Counted from the stretch's first letter, positions 26,612-35,670 are shown. The stretch: DNA of 64,000 bases from JAWRCU01 sp033542235 (GCF_033542235.1 NZ_JAWRCU010000009.1:215901-279900); one strand, 5' to 3'. The notes: generated by a model not told the origin, from the letters alone. Numbers and translations: made by a program.

Positions 26612-27516
26612 GATGCAGAGCGGTCCAGACCGCGGTTGAGAGCGACGCGATTGCGCAACATCAGGAACACCAGCCCGCAAACAGCAATAATGGCCAGCAG
26701 CGTCACGCAGGCCGCGGCCGCGAGGCCGATGTTCCCCCGCTGGAAGAGATAATCCATGATGAACTTGGTGGGGACCTCGGTGGAGATGCCGGGTCCGCCG
26801 CCGGTCAGCGCCAGCACCAGCTCGTAAAGGGACACGACGCCAAGCAGCATGAGGAACGAGGCTGTATAAAATGCCGGTCGCAACATCGGCAGCACGACTG
26901 AGACGTACATCCGCCAGGCGGGAATTCCTTCGACTTTCGCGATACGCCAGAGGTCGTTGTCTACCGACCGGAGGGCAGACAGAATAATGACGACTGTGAG
27001 CCCGGCACCTTGCCAGACGCAGGCGATGACGATGGCCCAGAGGGCAAGATCCGGCCTGTTGAGAATGTTGCTGTCGAAAAAGTCGAGACCGATCCCTTCC
27101 AATATCGCGGCCAATCCGTGTTGCGGATTGAGGAGCCATTGCCACGCGATGCCCGTTACAACCAGCGACATGGCATAGGGATAGAGAAAGATCGTCCTGA
27201 AGACACTTTCGCCTGAGACGTGCTGGTCAAGGGCGATGGCGAGCAGCGTGCCGAGCGCCAGGGTCAGTGCGATGACGCCGACGGCGATCAGAAACATGTT
27301 TTCGAGAGAAATCAGCCAGCGGGTTGTCTGGAACAGGCGCTCATATTGATAGGTCCCGACGAGCTCGTATTTCGGCAGCGACTTCGACGCTGTGAAGGAG
27401 ATATAGATCATCCAGCCTATCGACCCGAGATAGCCAACAAACGCGGCCGCATATGCAGGCAGCATCGCAATGTATGGCGTCGTTCGGGTTATTGCCCGGT
27501 CAAGCATATTGGCCAT
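26608..27516 (-). CDS. Carbohydrate ABC transporter permease, MalF/UgpA family
   Basis: 302 residues. The ATG at 27516 (MANMLDRAITRTTPY) is chosen because the 41 upstream in-frame residues are basic and fall in the hairpin between this gene and the binding-protein gene. Six membrane segments; the EAA loop reads SVDNDLWRIAKVEGIPAW and is followed by YVSVVLPMLRPAF. Partner of the permease that follows it with a 4-base overlap. Confidence 0.92.
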   Translation of the reverse strand: MANMLDRAITRTTPYIAMLPAYAAAFVGYLGSIGWMIYISFTASKSLPKYELVGTYQYERLFQTTRWLISLENMFLIAVGVIALTLALGTLLAIALDQHVSGESVFRTIFLYPYAMSLVVTGIAWQWLLNPQHGLAAILEGIGLDFFDSNILNRPDLALWAIVIACVWQGAGLTVVIILSALRSVDNDLWRIAKVEGIPAWRMYVSVVLPMLRPAFYTASFLMLLGVVSLYELVLALTGGGPGISTEVPTKFIMDYLFQRGNIGLAAAACVTLLAIIAVCGLVFLMLRNRVALNRGLDRSAS

Positions 27517-27527
27517 CCTCGTCGCCG

Positions 27528-27567
27528 CACCGCGCGCAGGCCTCGTTGGCCGAGGCTCCGCGCGGTG
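27528..27567 (-). terminator. Strong hairpin between binding-protein and permease genes (partial terminator)
   Basis: CACCGCGCG at 27528-27536 pairs with CGCGCGGTG at 27559-27567. Inside it GCCTCG (27540-27545) pairs with CGAGGC (27551-27556) with a 5-base loop. It lies 16 bases after the binding-protein stop and 11 bases before the permease start. No T-run follows. Such hairpins commonly stabilise binding-protein mRNA or attenuate readthrough, giving more binding protein than permease. Confidence 0.6.
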
Positions 27568-27583
27568 AACCCTCGCTTGCTCG

Positions 27584-28849
27584 CTATTGGCGAGCGAGTT
27601 CGGCCGTCTCCGACCAGCGATCAACGAATGTCTGCACATCCATCGAACTTGTGGCCCAATATTCGGCGATCAGATCCGACAGCGACGACACGTTGTCGCT
27701 TGTCGCCAAAACATTCGGATCCGGGCTGTTCCGTGTGGGATCCCGCATCGACTCCACCCCATCTCCGGCAATCGCATCGAAATTGCTCAAGTCGACGTCT
27801 GTACGGGCTGGTATAGAGCCCCACTCAAGGCTGGCCTTCGTCTGCGCTTCTTTCTCGAACACTGCACCCGCGAAGACATCCTGCGCTTTCTTCAACGTCT
27901 CGTTGTTCGAGACCGGAAGCACGAATACGTCGCCGCCAAAGATGAAAATTGGCTGATCCGGCCCGAAGACGCCGCCAAAATCAACTCCGGGGCGCTGTCC
28001 GGCTGCGACGAGCTCACCCTTCGCCCAATCGCCCATGAATTGGAATCCAGCCTTCTTCTGGGCCAGCAGCAGGGTAGTCTGGTTCCACTCACGGTTGGCG
28101 GACGCGGGGTCGACATAGCCCCTGAGCCTGCCGAATATTTCGACCGATTTGCGAAATTCGTCGGACTTGATCGCGTCCGGATCATTGTCATGCCATATCT
28201 TCGCGAAGAGCTCCTTGCCTGCCACCCCGACCAAGACGGCGTTGAAAAGTACTCGCTCCTGCCAGGGCTGTGCACCGAGTGCCAGCGGAATGAAGCCCTT
28301 CGTCTTGAGCTTATCGAGAGCTGAGAACATCTCATCCCATGTCTTTGGAGGCTCCGTGATACCGGCCTCCGCAAGCACGGCTTTCGAATAGAAGAGGCGG
28401 TTCTGGGCATAATTGTTGATTGGAATCGCTACAACGTGCCCGTCGCGCACAATGGCGTTGTAGAGTGCCGACGGGAGCACGTCCTTCCAATGTCCCTCCG
28501 CTGCAACATCATCCACATTGCGGATGAGCCCGTTGGCGTAGATATCGTCGAGCTCTTTACCAGTGTTGAGCTGAAGGGCGCCGGGTGGATCGCCTGCCTG
28601 CGTCCGGTTGATCGCCGCAGCCTTTGCCGCGTCGCCACCCGCGATGGCCGTGTCGACCCACGTGACGCCACGCTTTGCCACGGCATCGGCCAATGCCTTG
28701 ATGCCCGCGGCTTCGCTCTTGGAGGTGAACCAGTGTATCACCTCAATCTTTGACCCGTCTTCGGCTGCGTAGGACGGACAACTCGCCCCCGCTGATCCGA
28801 TTGCCAGCGCAACGCCCATCAAAGACGCAACTCTAAATCTCCTGACCAC
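27584..28849 (-). CDS. Extracellular carbohydrate-binding protein of ABC importer (family 1 solute-binding)
   Basis: 421 residues. Signal peptide: MVRRFRVASLMGVALAIG with cleavage after SYA. The mature protein starts with KIEVIHWFTSKSEAAGIKAL, typical of the MalE/UgpB-like cluster. NNYAQNRLFYSKAVLAEAG and PKTWDEMFSALDKLK are family features. GTG start at 28849 with AGGGGA upstream. First gene of the minus-strand importer operon. Ligand unknown; the DegT-family neighbour suggests an amino sugar or cyclitol. Confidence 0.92.
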   Translation of the reverse strand: MVRRFRVASLMGVALAIGSAGASCPSYAAEDGSKIEVIHWFTSKSEAAGIKALADAVAKRGVTWVDTAIAGGDAAKAAAINRTQAGDPPGALQLNTGKELDDIYANGLIRNVDDVAAEGHWKDVLPSALYNAIVRDGHVVAIPINNYAQNRLFYSKAVLAEAGITEPPKTWDEMFSALDKLKTKGFIPLALGAQPWQERVLFNAVLVGVAGKELFAKIWHDNDPDAIKSDEFRKSVEIFGRLRGYVDPASANREWNQTTLLLAQKKAGFQFMGDWAKGELVAAGQRPGVDFGGVFGPDQPIFIFGGDVFVLPVSNNETLKKAQDVFAGAVFEKEAQTKASLEWGSIPARTDVDLSNFDAIAGDGVESMRDPTRNSPDPNVLATSDNVSSLSDLIAEYWATSSMDVQTFVDRWSETAELARQ

Positions 28850-29365
28850 TCTGTTTCCCCTTCGTTTCTATGGATGGAGCTGAGCTGCTTGAGCCCTGGT
28901 TGCGCGTCCGATTACCCAGACGCCGCAGTCGACAAGATTCGGACCCGTTTGACCTCCGGAAGCATAGCGAGATAGCCGCTAACACTGCGGCACTTCGATG
29001 CCAGCTCAGTAATTAAGATCATATTGATTTTTATTTACCCGTCAACGCCGGTAGGCTGATCCGCTCGCTTGTCCTGCGTGCTTGACCGGCTTTGCGCCGA
29101 AACATGCAAAGAGGAGGTCCGGGCGGTCCGAAGCAGCGACTGAAGCACGGCAGAATTCTATTCAGCTGGCTCGAGCCATCACCGGCCGGACAATCGCTAC
29201 TCGGTCAGTTTCAGCAGATCCCTGTACCGCGGGTGGGTTCGAATGGGGTCGAGATCGGAGTCATTCCTGACCCGATCCGTCGCCCGGGTGAAGATGGCCA
29301 CCGCGGCGCGTCGTCTAGCAGCTGGCCCGTGTTGCAACCCGCAGGCCTTGGCGCCGGTTGTCTAT
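28850..29365. other. Intergenic region, no gene supported
   Basis: About 515 bases between the importer operon start and the end of the molybdenum hydroxylase operon (both minus strand). An AT-rich patch at 29010-29042 (AATTAAGATCATATTGATTT) is a likely promoter or operator zone for the binding-protein gene. The rest (29050-29365) shows no ORF with family features on either strand. Confidence 0.5.
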
Positions 29366-29611
29366 CTATCCCCCAACGAGACGCGGCAGCAGGAAAATCT
29401 CGGCGCCTTCTGGCAATTCCTTCGACCAGGTGTCGCGATAGATCTCGCCGTCGATCGCGACAGCGATCCCACGTTTGATGTGGGGCTCCAGGGCCGGATA
29501 CTGCTCCGCGAGCTTTTTGAAGAGCTCGCGGATGTCCTTCGCATCGATGTCGACCTTGTTCCTGCCTCCGGCGGCCGCGCCAAGCGCCCCCCAGAGCGTC
29601 ACTTCGACCAT
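29366..29611 (-). CDS. MoaD/ThiS family small sulfur-carrier-like protein
   Basis: 81 residues with a ubiquitin-like pattern and the carboxy-terminal Gly-Gly that is thiocarboxylated in MoaD/ThiS proteins (the protein ends PRLVGG). It follows the Mo-binding subunit by 8 bases. Because mature molybdopterin needs MoaD-delivered sulfur, a dedicated carrier in this operon is plausible. The housekeeping moaD is expected elsewhere. It could alternatively be a ThiS paralogue; no E1 enzyme is nearby. Confidence 0.8.
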   Translation of the reverse strand: MVEVTLWGALGAAAGGRNKVDIDAKDIRELFKKLAEQYPALEPHIKRGIAVAIDGEIYRDTWSKELPEGAEIFLLPRLVGG

Positions 29612-29619
29612 GACCCTGC

Positions 29620-31875
29620 TTATTCCGCCTCGAGCGCCGCCAGGATGCGTGGCGGTGACATCGGGATATGCGTCATCCGCACGCCCACGGCGTTCGATAC
29701 CGCATTGGCGATCGCCGCGAGCGGCGGCACGATCGATGTCTCGCCCACGCCGCGCACCCCGTAAGGATGGTTGGGATTGGGGATTTCGAGAATCTGCGTG
29801 TCGATCATCGGCAGGTCCGAGCAGACCGGGATGCGGTAGTCCAGAAAGCCGGGGTTCTGAAGCCGCCCGTCTTTGCCGTAGATATACTCCTCGTTGAGAG
29901 CCCAGCCGATGCCTTGCGCGGCGCCGCCCTGGTACTGGCCCTCCACATAGGTCGGGTGCACCGCCTTTCCAGCGTCCTGGACGACGGTGTAGCGCAAGAC
30001 CCTTGTGGCGCCGGTATCCGGATCGACTTCGATATCGCAGATATGCGTGGCAAAGGACACGCCGGCTCCGTCGGCGACGAGCTCGCTGTGGCCGGCGATC
30101 GGCCCGCCGGTTTTACCCGCGGCAGCTGCGATCTCCTTGAGCGAGAGGGGCGGAAGATTGCCGTATTTCTCGCCCTTGGCAATGGCATGGCCCTGTTCCC
30201 AGGCCACGTCGTCGACGGGAATATCCCACATCTGTGCAGCGCGTTGGCGCATGACCTGGATGGCGTTACGCGCGGCAGAGATCGTCGCCATCGAGGAAGA
30301 GAAGGTGCCGCGACTTCCGTCTGTCATGTCGTTGTAGCCGAGGCTGGCGGTATCTGCGACGACCGCCTTGACCTGCTCATAGGGGATGCCGAGTTCCTCC
30401 GCCGCCACCAGCGACAGCGAGGCACGCGAGCCGCCTACGTCTATGGTGCCGACGGCAAGCGAGACCGTTCCGTCGATGCCGATGTTGAGGTCTGCGCAGG
30501 TCTGACCCCCGAAGTTGAACCAGAAGCCGCAAGCCATGCCCCGGCCCTGGTTCTTACCGACGGGGGCCTTCATGTGCGGATGGTTCTTGGCCGCCTCGAG
30601 CGTTGGGCCGATGCCGATCGGGCCGTACACCGGGCCGTATGAAGATCTCGTGCCTTCCCTCGCGGCGTTCCTGATCCGGAACTCGACAGGGTCTACTCCG
30701 ACCTTCTTCGCCAGCTCGTCGATCGCGCTTTCCACGGCAAAGGCCGCCATCGGTGCTGACGGCGCGCGATAGGCCGCAGTCTTCGGCCGATTGACGAGCA
30801 CTTCGTAGCCGACGGTCTTGACGTTATCTAGTTTGTAGCAGGCAAACGCGGTCATGGCGCCCATCTCCGCCCACGTGCCAAAGTAGGGGCCGCAGGAATA
30901 GCGCAAGGTCGCCGAGGCAGCGGTGATTGTCCCGTCTTTTCGGGCGCCGATCTTGACGTCGATCGAGGTCGCGCTGGTCGGTCCCGAGGCGCGGAACACC
31001 TCTTCGCGCGACATGACGAGCTTGACCGGCCTGCCAGCCTTGCGCGACAGCGCCAGTGCGACCGGCTCGGCCCAGACATGGGTCTTGCCGCCAAAACCGC
31101 CGCCTATCTCCGACGAGGTGACGCGCAGTTTGGAGACATCCATTCCAAGCAGCTGCGCACAGTGCTGGCGGTACACGAAATGGCCCTGGGTGCAGACCCA
31201 AAGCTCTCCGGTACCGTCTGAATTGACACTCGCCACACACGCATGCGGCTCGATATATCCTTGGTGCGTCTGCTCGGTTTTGAATGAGCGCTCGATGATC
31301 GCATCGGCTTGCCTGAAGCCCTCCTCGATGTCGCCATGGCCGAACTGGCTTCGCTTGGCGACATTTGATGGCTTGGCGGGCTTGGGATCGACGCCCTCAG
31401 TGAACACGTTATCGTGCAGAAGGGGCGCCGTCGGCTTCATCGCCTCGTCGACATCGGTGACATGAGGCAACACCTCATAGTCCACCTCGATGAGCTTCAG
31501 AGCCTTCCTCGCCGTGCGGGCGTCGACTGCAGCGACCGCGGCCACTGCATGGCCGTCATAAAGCGCCTTGGTGCGCGCCATGCAGTTGTCGAGGATGTCG
31601 TACATGGCGGAATCGCCGTCGGTGAGGTCGGGCAAGTCGGCCGCGGTGATCACCGCCTTCACGCCGTTCAGCTTCTCGGCCCTCGATGTGTCGATTTTCC
31701 TGATCTTAGCGTGCGCGTGGGGGCTTCGGAGAATTCGCCCGATCAACTGGCCGGCCATGTTGAAGTCCGCCCCGTAGCGCGCACGGCCCGTTACCTTGTC
31801 GACCCCGTCCGGCCGGATGGGTCGTGTGCCGACGGATGTAAGATTTCGTGCCGAGTAGCGCGGATCGAAACCCAT
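29620..31875 (-). CDS. Xanthine dehydrogenase family molybdopterin-binding subunit
   Basis: 751 residues, large subunit of a molybdenum hydroxylase (CoxL/XdhB-like). Visible motifs: ARYGADFNMAGQLIGRILRS, EIGGGFGGKTHVWAEPVALA, TAAYRAPSAPMAAFAVESA, GTIDVGGSRASLS and the C-terminal GVRGVGETSIVPPLAAIANA with the catalytic Glu. The CO dehydrogenase signature AYRCSFR is absent (AYRAPSAP), so it is not a form I CO dehydrogenase. The substrate is probably an N-heterocycle, aldehyde or aromatic CoA ester. It needs the 2Fe-2S and FAD subunits encoded just upstream. Confidence 0.9.
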   Translation of the reverse strand: MGFDPRYSARNLTSVGTRPIRPDGVDKVTGRARYGADFNMAGQLIGRILRSPHAHAKIRKIDTSRAEKLNGVKAVITAADLPDLTDGDSAMYDILDNCMARTKALYDGHAVAAVAAVDARTARKALKLIEVDYEVLPHVTDVDEAMKPTAPLLHDNVFTEGVDPKPAKPSNVAKRSQFGHGDIEEGFRQADAIIERSFKTEQTHQGYIEPHACVASVNSDGTGELWVCTQGHFVYRQHCAQLLGMDVSKLRVTSSEIGGGFGGKTHVWAEPVALALSRKAGRPVKLVMSREEVFRASGPTSATSIDVKIGARKDGTITAASATLRYSCGPYFGTWAEMGAMTAFACYKLDNVKTVGYEVLVNRPKTAAYRAPSAPMAAFAVESAIDELAKKVGVDPVEFRIRNAAREGTRSSYGPVYGPIGIGPTLEAAKNHPHMKAPVGKNQGRGMACGFWFNFGGQTCADLNIGIDGTVSLAVGTIDVGGSRASLSLVAAEELGIPYEQVKAVVADTASLGYNDMTDGSRGTFSSSMATISAARNAIQVMRQRAAQMWDIPVDDVAWEQGHAIAKGEKYGNLPPLSLKEIAAAAGKTGGPIAGHSELVADGAGVSFATHICDIEVDPDTGATRVLRYTVVQDAGKAVHPTYVEGQYQGGAAQGIGWALNEEYIYGKDGRLQNPGFLDYRIPVCSDLPMIDTQILEIPNPNHPYGVRGVGETSIVPPLAAIANAVSNAVGVRMTHIPMSPPRILAALEAE

Positions 31876-31876
31876 A

Positions 31877-32353
31877 TCATGCTCCCTTCATCACTCGTGC
31901 GGCGTCTTGGACGGCACGCACGATCTTGTCGTACCCGGTGCAGCGGCAGAGGTTTCCAGCAAGCCCGAAGCGGATTTCTTCCTCGGTCGGATCAGGATTC
32001 TTGGCCAGAAGATCCTTCGCAGCCATCAGGAATCCCGGCGTGCAGATGCCGCATTGCAGCGCTGCGTGTTCTAGGAATTTCTGCTGGAGCGGATGAAGCT
32101 TGTCGCCGCTCGCCATGCCCTCGATCGTCTCGATGCGCCGGCCTTCAGCCTCCGCGCCGAGCACCAGGCATGAGCACACCAGCCGGTTATCGAGGATGAC
32201 GCTGCAGGCGCCGCAGTCGCCCGTACCGCAGCCTTCCTTGGCTCCGGTGAGCCCCAGGCGATCGCGCAAGACCTCGAGCAGCGTCTCCTCCGGCTGGCAG
32301 AGGAACTCGACGTCATCGCCGTTGATTGTCGTTGAGACGGCCACTCCAGACAT
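31877..32353 (-). CDS. (2Fe-2S)-binding subunit of molybdenum hydroxylase
   Basis: 158 residues. Plant-type 2Fe-2S motif EGCGTGDCGACSV with a later Cys pair (VCSC), and the second cluster in QCGICTPGF and CRCTGYDKIV. ATG at 32353, one base overlapping the FAD subunit stop, with AGGAGG 6 bases upstream; an adjoining TTG is not used. It carries electrons from the Mo site to FAD. Confidence 0.94.
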   Translation of the reverse strand: MSGVAVSTTINGDDVEFLCQPEETLLEVLRDRLGLTGAKEGCGTGDCGACSVILDNRLVCSCLVLGAEAEGRRIETIEGMASGDKLHPLQQKFLEHAALQCGICTPGFLMAAKDLLAKNPDPTEEEIRFGLAGNLCRCTGYDKIVRAVQDAARVMKGA

Positions 32354-33213
32354 CAATTACCTCCTGCCCGCGCATAGGCGTTCGTGGCGGCCCGCTTGGC
32401 CATCACGCCCGCAACCTTTTTCCTGAACTCTACCGTGCCACGCTTGTCGTCGATGGGACGGCAGGCGGCTGAACAGGCATCGGCGAGCCTCTCCAGCGTG
32501 ACTGCATCCGCCTTGGTGCCAATGAGGACCGCGGCAGCCTCCTCCACAAGAAGCACCGTTGGCGCAACGGCGCCCAGAGCCACGCGGGCCGATTTGACGA
32601 CGCCTTGCTCGTCGAGCGTCAGACTCACGCCGGCGCTGACCACCGCGATGTCCATCTCTGTGCGTGGAATGAACCGGAGATAGGCATCGGACGAACGCGG
32701 CGGGCGCCTGTCGAGCATGATCGCCTCGATGATTTCGCCTTTGGCCAAGGACGTCTTGCCCGGCCCGGTCGGCAAGCTCTCCACGGCAACCATGCGCCTT
32801 GTGCCCGGCCCGACAATCAATGCCCGGGCGCCCGCAGCCACCAGCGCCGGCACACTGTCGGCCGCCGGCGAGGCATTGCAGAGATTGCCCACGATCGTGC
32901 AGCGTCCCTGCACCTGCTTCGAGCCAATCAAGTTGGCCGCTTCGACGACACCGGGCCATTCCCTCTTCAAGGACGCGCACTCTCCGATTTGGGCGCACGG
33001 TACCGCCGCCCCGATGCTGAAGCCCTCGGCCGTCTCTCTGATCTCGCCCAGTCCATTGATCGCCTTGATGTCGACGATCAGGTCGGGTTCGACAAAGCCG
33101 CCTTTCATTCTGACCAGAAGATCGCTTCCTCCGGCGAGAATGGCGGCCGTGCCGTCTGCCGCGGCCAGCAAGCCAACGGCATCTTCTATTGATTGCGGAC
33201 GCTCGTAGCGCAT
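32353..33213 (-). CDS. FAD-binding subunit of molybdenum hydroxylase (CoxM/XdhC-like)
   Basis: 286 residues from the ATG at 33213 (MRYERPQSIEDAVGLL). Four further in-frame start codons upstream are less likely because AAAGGG lies 6 bases before this one. FAD motifs: AILAGGSDLLVRMKGG, and TIVGNLCNASPAADSVPAL. First gene of the four-gene operon. It completes the electron path Mo to 2Fe-2S to FAD. Confidence 0.92.
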   Translation of the reverse strand: MRYERPQSIEDAVGLLAAADGTAAILAGGSDLLVRMKGGFVEPDLIVDIKAINGLGEIRETAEGFSIGAAVPCAQIGECASLKREWPGVVEAANLIGSKQVQGRCTIVGNLCNASPAADSVPALVAAGARALIVGPGTRRMVAVESLPTGPGKTSLAKGEIIEAIMLDRRPPRSSDAYLRFIPRTEMDIAVVSAGVSLTLDEQGVVKSARVALGAVAPTVLLVEEAAAVLIGTKADAVTLERLADACSAACRPIDDKRGTVEFRKKVAGVMAKRAATNAYARAGGN

Positions 33214-33508
33214 CGTCATCCCTTTAGTCATCGCTCCCATCAATCTGTTGTAGGCTCTTATAAGGTGTTCCCGCAGAATGGCTATCCGGTTCGCTGTATG
33301 TGCAGCACTAAGCTGTCGAACAGCTGGATCCTTCGGTCAAGGCGCCAAGGCTCGAATCCTTCACCTGTGAAGGTTCCGGGGTTCTGGACCGTAGGTGATC
33401 ACGATTGCGTTCATCAGGAATAACTGCTGGTCTCGATTTGTGACGGAGCGGCCCACTTGTTGCCCGAGTTAGAAGCTGAAATGCATCCGAAACAAGGAGC
33501 TTCGGCCA

Positions 33509-33754
33509 GTGACCACCTTCAAGTTCGACCGACCTGTTTCAGTTGTCATGGGCATTGGCCTTCCTCGCGATATCGAGTCCGTATCGGGCGCATACGATGT
33601 GCTCCTCGAGTGGAATGGCATCCCCGATATGGACTATCAAGCCGCATTGGACGTCTGCCGCAAAGCTCTAAAGGGAGACAGAACCGCTCAACAAGCCCGC
33701 GAAGCCTTCCGAAGATTCGCCTGCAATAGGGGCATCCTGTCGGAACGTGCCTGA
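33509..33754 (+). CDS. DUF982 domain-containing protein
   Basis: 81 residues, GTG start at 33509. It resembles the small DUF982 proteins that are frequent in Rhizobiales (F.RPVSVVMG..., then a helical C-terminus QAALDVCRKALKGDRTA, then REAFRRFA). Function unknown. It is a lone gene between the molybdenum hydroxylase operon and a convergent reductase-like gene, about 265 bases after the former's start. Confidence 0.7.
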   Translation: MTTFKFDRPVSVVMGIGLPRDIESVSGAYDVLLEWNGIPDMDYQAALDVCRKALKGDRTAQQAREAFRRFACNRGILSERA

Positions 33755-33881
33755 GGATACAGCGGCTCCCAGCCTCAGCTGAGGATAATTAGCCAGGTGG
33801 GCGAACGTCCGGGAAGGACCGTCCAACTGATCCATTCTTTTTTGAGAAACTGGCACGATCGCCCTGTTGCCCGTCAGCAAA

Positions 33882-34499
33882 TTACACGTCGTTCCCGGCG
33901 GCCATATCGGCGGCGGCGGTGGCGGCCGCCCTCAACCCTGAGCCGACGGCGTCGCGCAAGCCGGCCGAAATCATCGCGGACAGCCCTGCAGCCGTCGTAC
34001 CCCGATAGTCGATGAAGTCGAGCTGCCGTTCGGTCTCGACCTCGTCCTCTTCGCCGCAGCTTGAAAACAGAGCGGTGACGAAGGCGCGGTCCGCCGTGGT
34101 GACGTGTTCGCATGCCAGCCATGGCGTGTAGGACCGCCCGATCTCGGCAGCCGCGTTCGGCATCGCGCGCACGACACGATCCGAGTTCAGCCTTCTGCGA
34201 AGCGTGGCCATTGACACTCCGGCCATGACCGAGATTGCGAGCTTGCCTTTGAGGTCGAGAGACACCTTTCCAAACTGCTGCGGGCGTACCGAAACGATCA
34301 CAATCTCCGATCGGCGCGCGAGATCGGCATTGTCCGAGGTCCACGTGACCTCGGGCCATTGGACATACCGATCGCCTCTCGGCGAACGGCCCGACACGAT
34401 GAGCGAAGAAGCGGATAGCACGCCGGCCGACAATCCCCGCTCGGCGATTGCACCGCCAAGCCAGCCTCCGCCGCCGATGATGCCGACTGTTCCGTTCAT
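33882..34499 (-). CDS. Pyrroline-5-carboxylate reductase-like protein with internal deletion
   Basis: 205 residues; P5C reductases usually have about 265-280. The NAD(P)-binding N-terminus is intact (GTVGIIGGGGWLGGAIAERG; VRPQQFGKVSLDLKGKLAIS; RVVRAMPNAAAEIGRSYTPW). After ETERQLDFI the sequence jumps to DYRGTTAAGLSAMISAGLRD, which matches the family's C-terminal tail. The helices that carry the SGSGPAY-type motif and the dimer interface are missing, about 60 residues. The frame is continuous, with AGGAGG before the ATG at 34499. It may be a shortened reductase or a non-functional gene product. Confidence 0.72.
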   Translation of the reverse strand: MNGTVGIIGGGGWLGGAIAERGLSAGVLSASSLIVSGRSPRGDRYVQWPEVTWTSDNADLARRSEIVIVSVRPQQFGKVSLDLKGKLAISVMAGVSMATLRRRLNSDRVVRAMPNAAAEIGRSYTPWLACEHVTTADRAFVTALFSSCGEEDEVETERQLDFIDYRGTTAAGLSAMISAGLRDAVGSGLRAAATAAADMAAGNDV

Positions 34500-34583
34500 C
34501 TGGCCTCCTGTCGAGGTGATCACTGTCGCACAATTGAATGAGGCGAGTCCGACGAATATGCTCCGTAGCAACGGCGTCAGAGG

Positions 34584-35426
34584 GTGAGCGTGAGCGTGAA
34601 CCGACAACCTCATAATATTTTTCTGCGGTTCATAATGTCGATTGTCTTGGCGGGGGGCATTGTCTTGGCCCTGGACGCTATCGCCTTGGCCGGCGCGCCG
34701 CCGAAATACGACCATGTCGTGGTGGTCGTTATGGAGAACCATTCCTTCGAACAGATCGCGCAGCCGGGCGCCGCACCCTATTTGCAGGAGCTGGCAAGAA
34801 GCGGCGCCCTATTCGATAATTCGCATGGGATCGCTCATCCCAGCCAGCCCAACTACCTGGCGCTGTTCAGTGGCTCGACCCACGGGGTGCGCGACGACGG
34901 CTTCCACGAAATCGCCGCGCCCAACCTTGCCGACCGCCTTCACGCTGCCGGCAAAGCCTTCTTGGGCTATGCCGAGGCAGGCTCGCCGCGCAAGCACAAT
35001 CCGTGGGAAGCCTTCGCCGACGCCAGGGAGGCGGGAAAGCCACTGACCGAATTTCCGCGCGACTATGCGCGACTGCCGGCGGTCAGCTTCGTCATCCCCA
35101 ACCTGGCTAATGACATGCATGACGGTACCATCGCGCGAGCCGATGCCTGGCTGAAGGCCCATCTGGGCGGCTATGCCAACTGGTCGCGCAGCCACAATAG
35201 CCTGTTGATTGTCACCTTTGACGAGGACGATGACCTTATTGGGAACCACATATTCACAGCGCTCTACGGCGCCGGCATCAAACCCGGCCGTTACGCCGAG
35301 AGGATCGACCACTACACATTGCTGCGAACCATCGAGGATATCGAGGGCACAGCCCCGCTGGGGACCACAGTCGTTAGAAAGGCGATCGGCAGTGCTTGGA
35401 GCGCGGTAGAACCATTGCGAAACTGA
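34584..35426 (+). CDS. Secreted phosphoesterase family protein (AcpA/phospholipase C-like)
   Basis: 280 residues. N-terminal signal sequence (SIVLAGGIVLALDAIALAGA), then the phosphoesterase signature VVVVMENHSFEQI, SHGIAHPSQPNYLALFSGST, PNLANDMHDG, IVTFDEDDD and a late metal-site region IDHYTLLRTIED. It belongs to the alkaline-phosphatase-like superfamily of acid phosphatases and phospholipases C. GTG start at 34584 or ATG 34635. It probably hydrolyses phosphate esters in the periplasm. Divergent from the reductase-like gene. Confidence 0.85.
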   Translation: MSVSVNRQPHNIFLRFIMSIVLAGGIVLALDAIALAGAPPKYDHVVVVVMENHSFEQIAQPGAAPYLQELARSGALFDNSHGIAHPSQPNYLALFSGSTHGVRDDGFHEIAAPNLADRLHAAGKAFLGYAEAGSPRKHNPWEAFADAREAGKPLTEFPRDYARLPAVSFVIPNLANDMHDGTIARADAWLKAHLGGYANWSRSHNSLLIVTFDEDDDLIGNHIFTALYGAGIKPGRYAERIDHYTLLRTIEDIEGTAPLGTTVVRKAIGSAWSAVEPLRN

Positions 35427-35530
35427 GAGTGGAATACGCAGCGAATAGGGCCAGGTTGGGTTTGCTGGCTGGCCGCGGCTGGCGGCAGCGGTGGTGGCCC
35501 CCCGCAATCCTGATTTGACGGCATCGGGCT

Positions 35531-35650
35531 CTAGGCAGCGGGAGCTTTCACTTGCCAGTGGGCCACCCAATCGCCCGCAACACGTAGTTCCACCTTGGCG
35601 TCGCCTTCGATCACCTTGCTGATCCGTTCGCTCTGGAACAGATTGTCTTC
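35531..35650 (-). pseudogene. Possible 3' remnant of an unidentified gene, bounded by the inverted repeat
   Basis: Minus-strand reading from about 35650 to a TAG at 35531-35533 gives about 39 residues with protein-like composition (RISKVIEGDAKVELRVAGDW, then VAHWQVKAPAA). There is no start codon or ribosome binding site, and it abuts the repeat arm beginning at 35671. I do not recognise the family. It could be the tail of a gene cut by the repeat, or chance. Confidence 0.3.
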
Positions 35651-35670
35651 GGAAGAGGGGCGCGTGTGGA

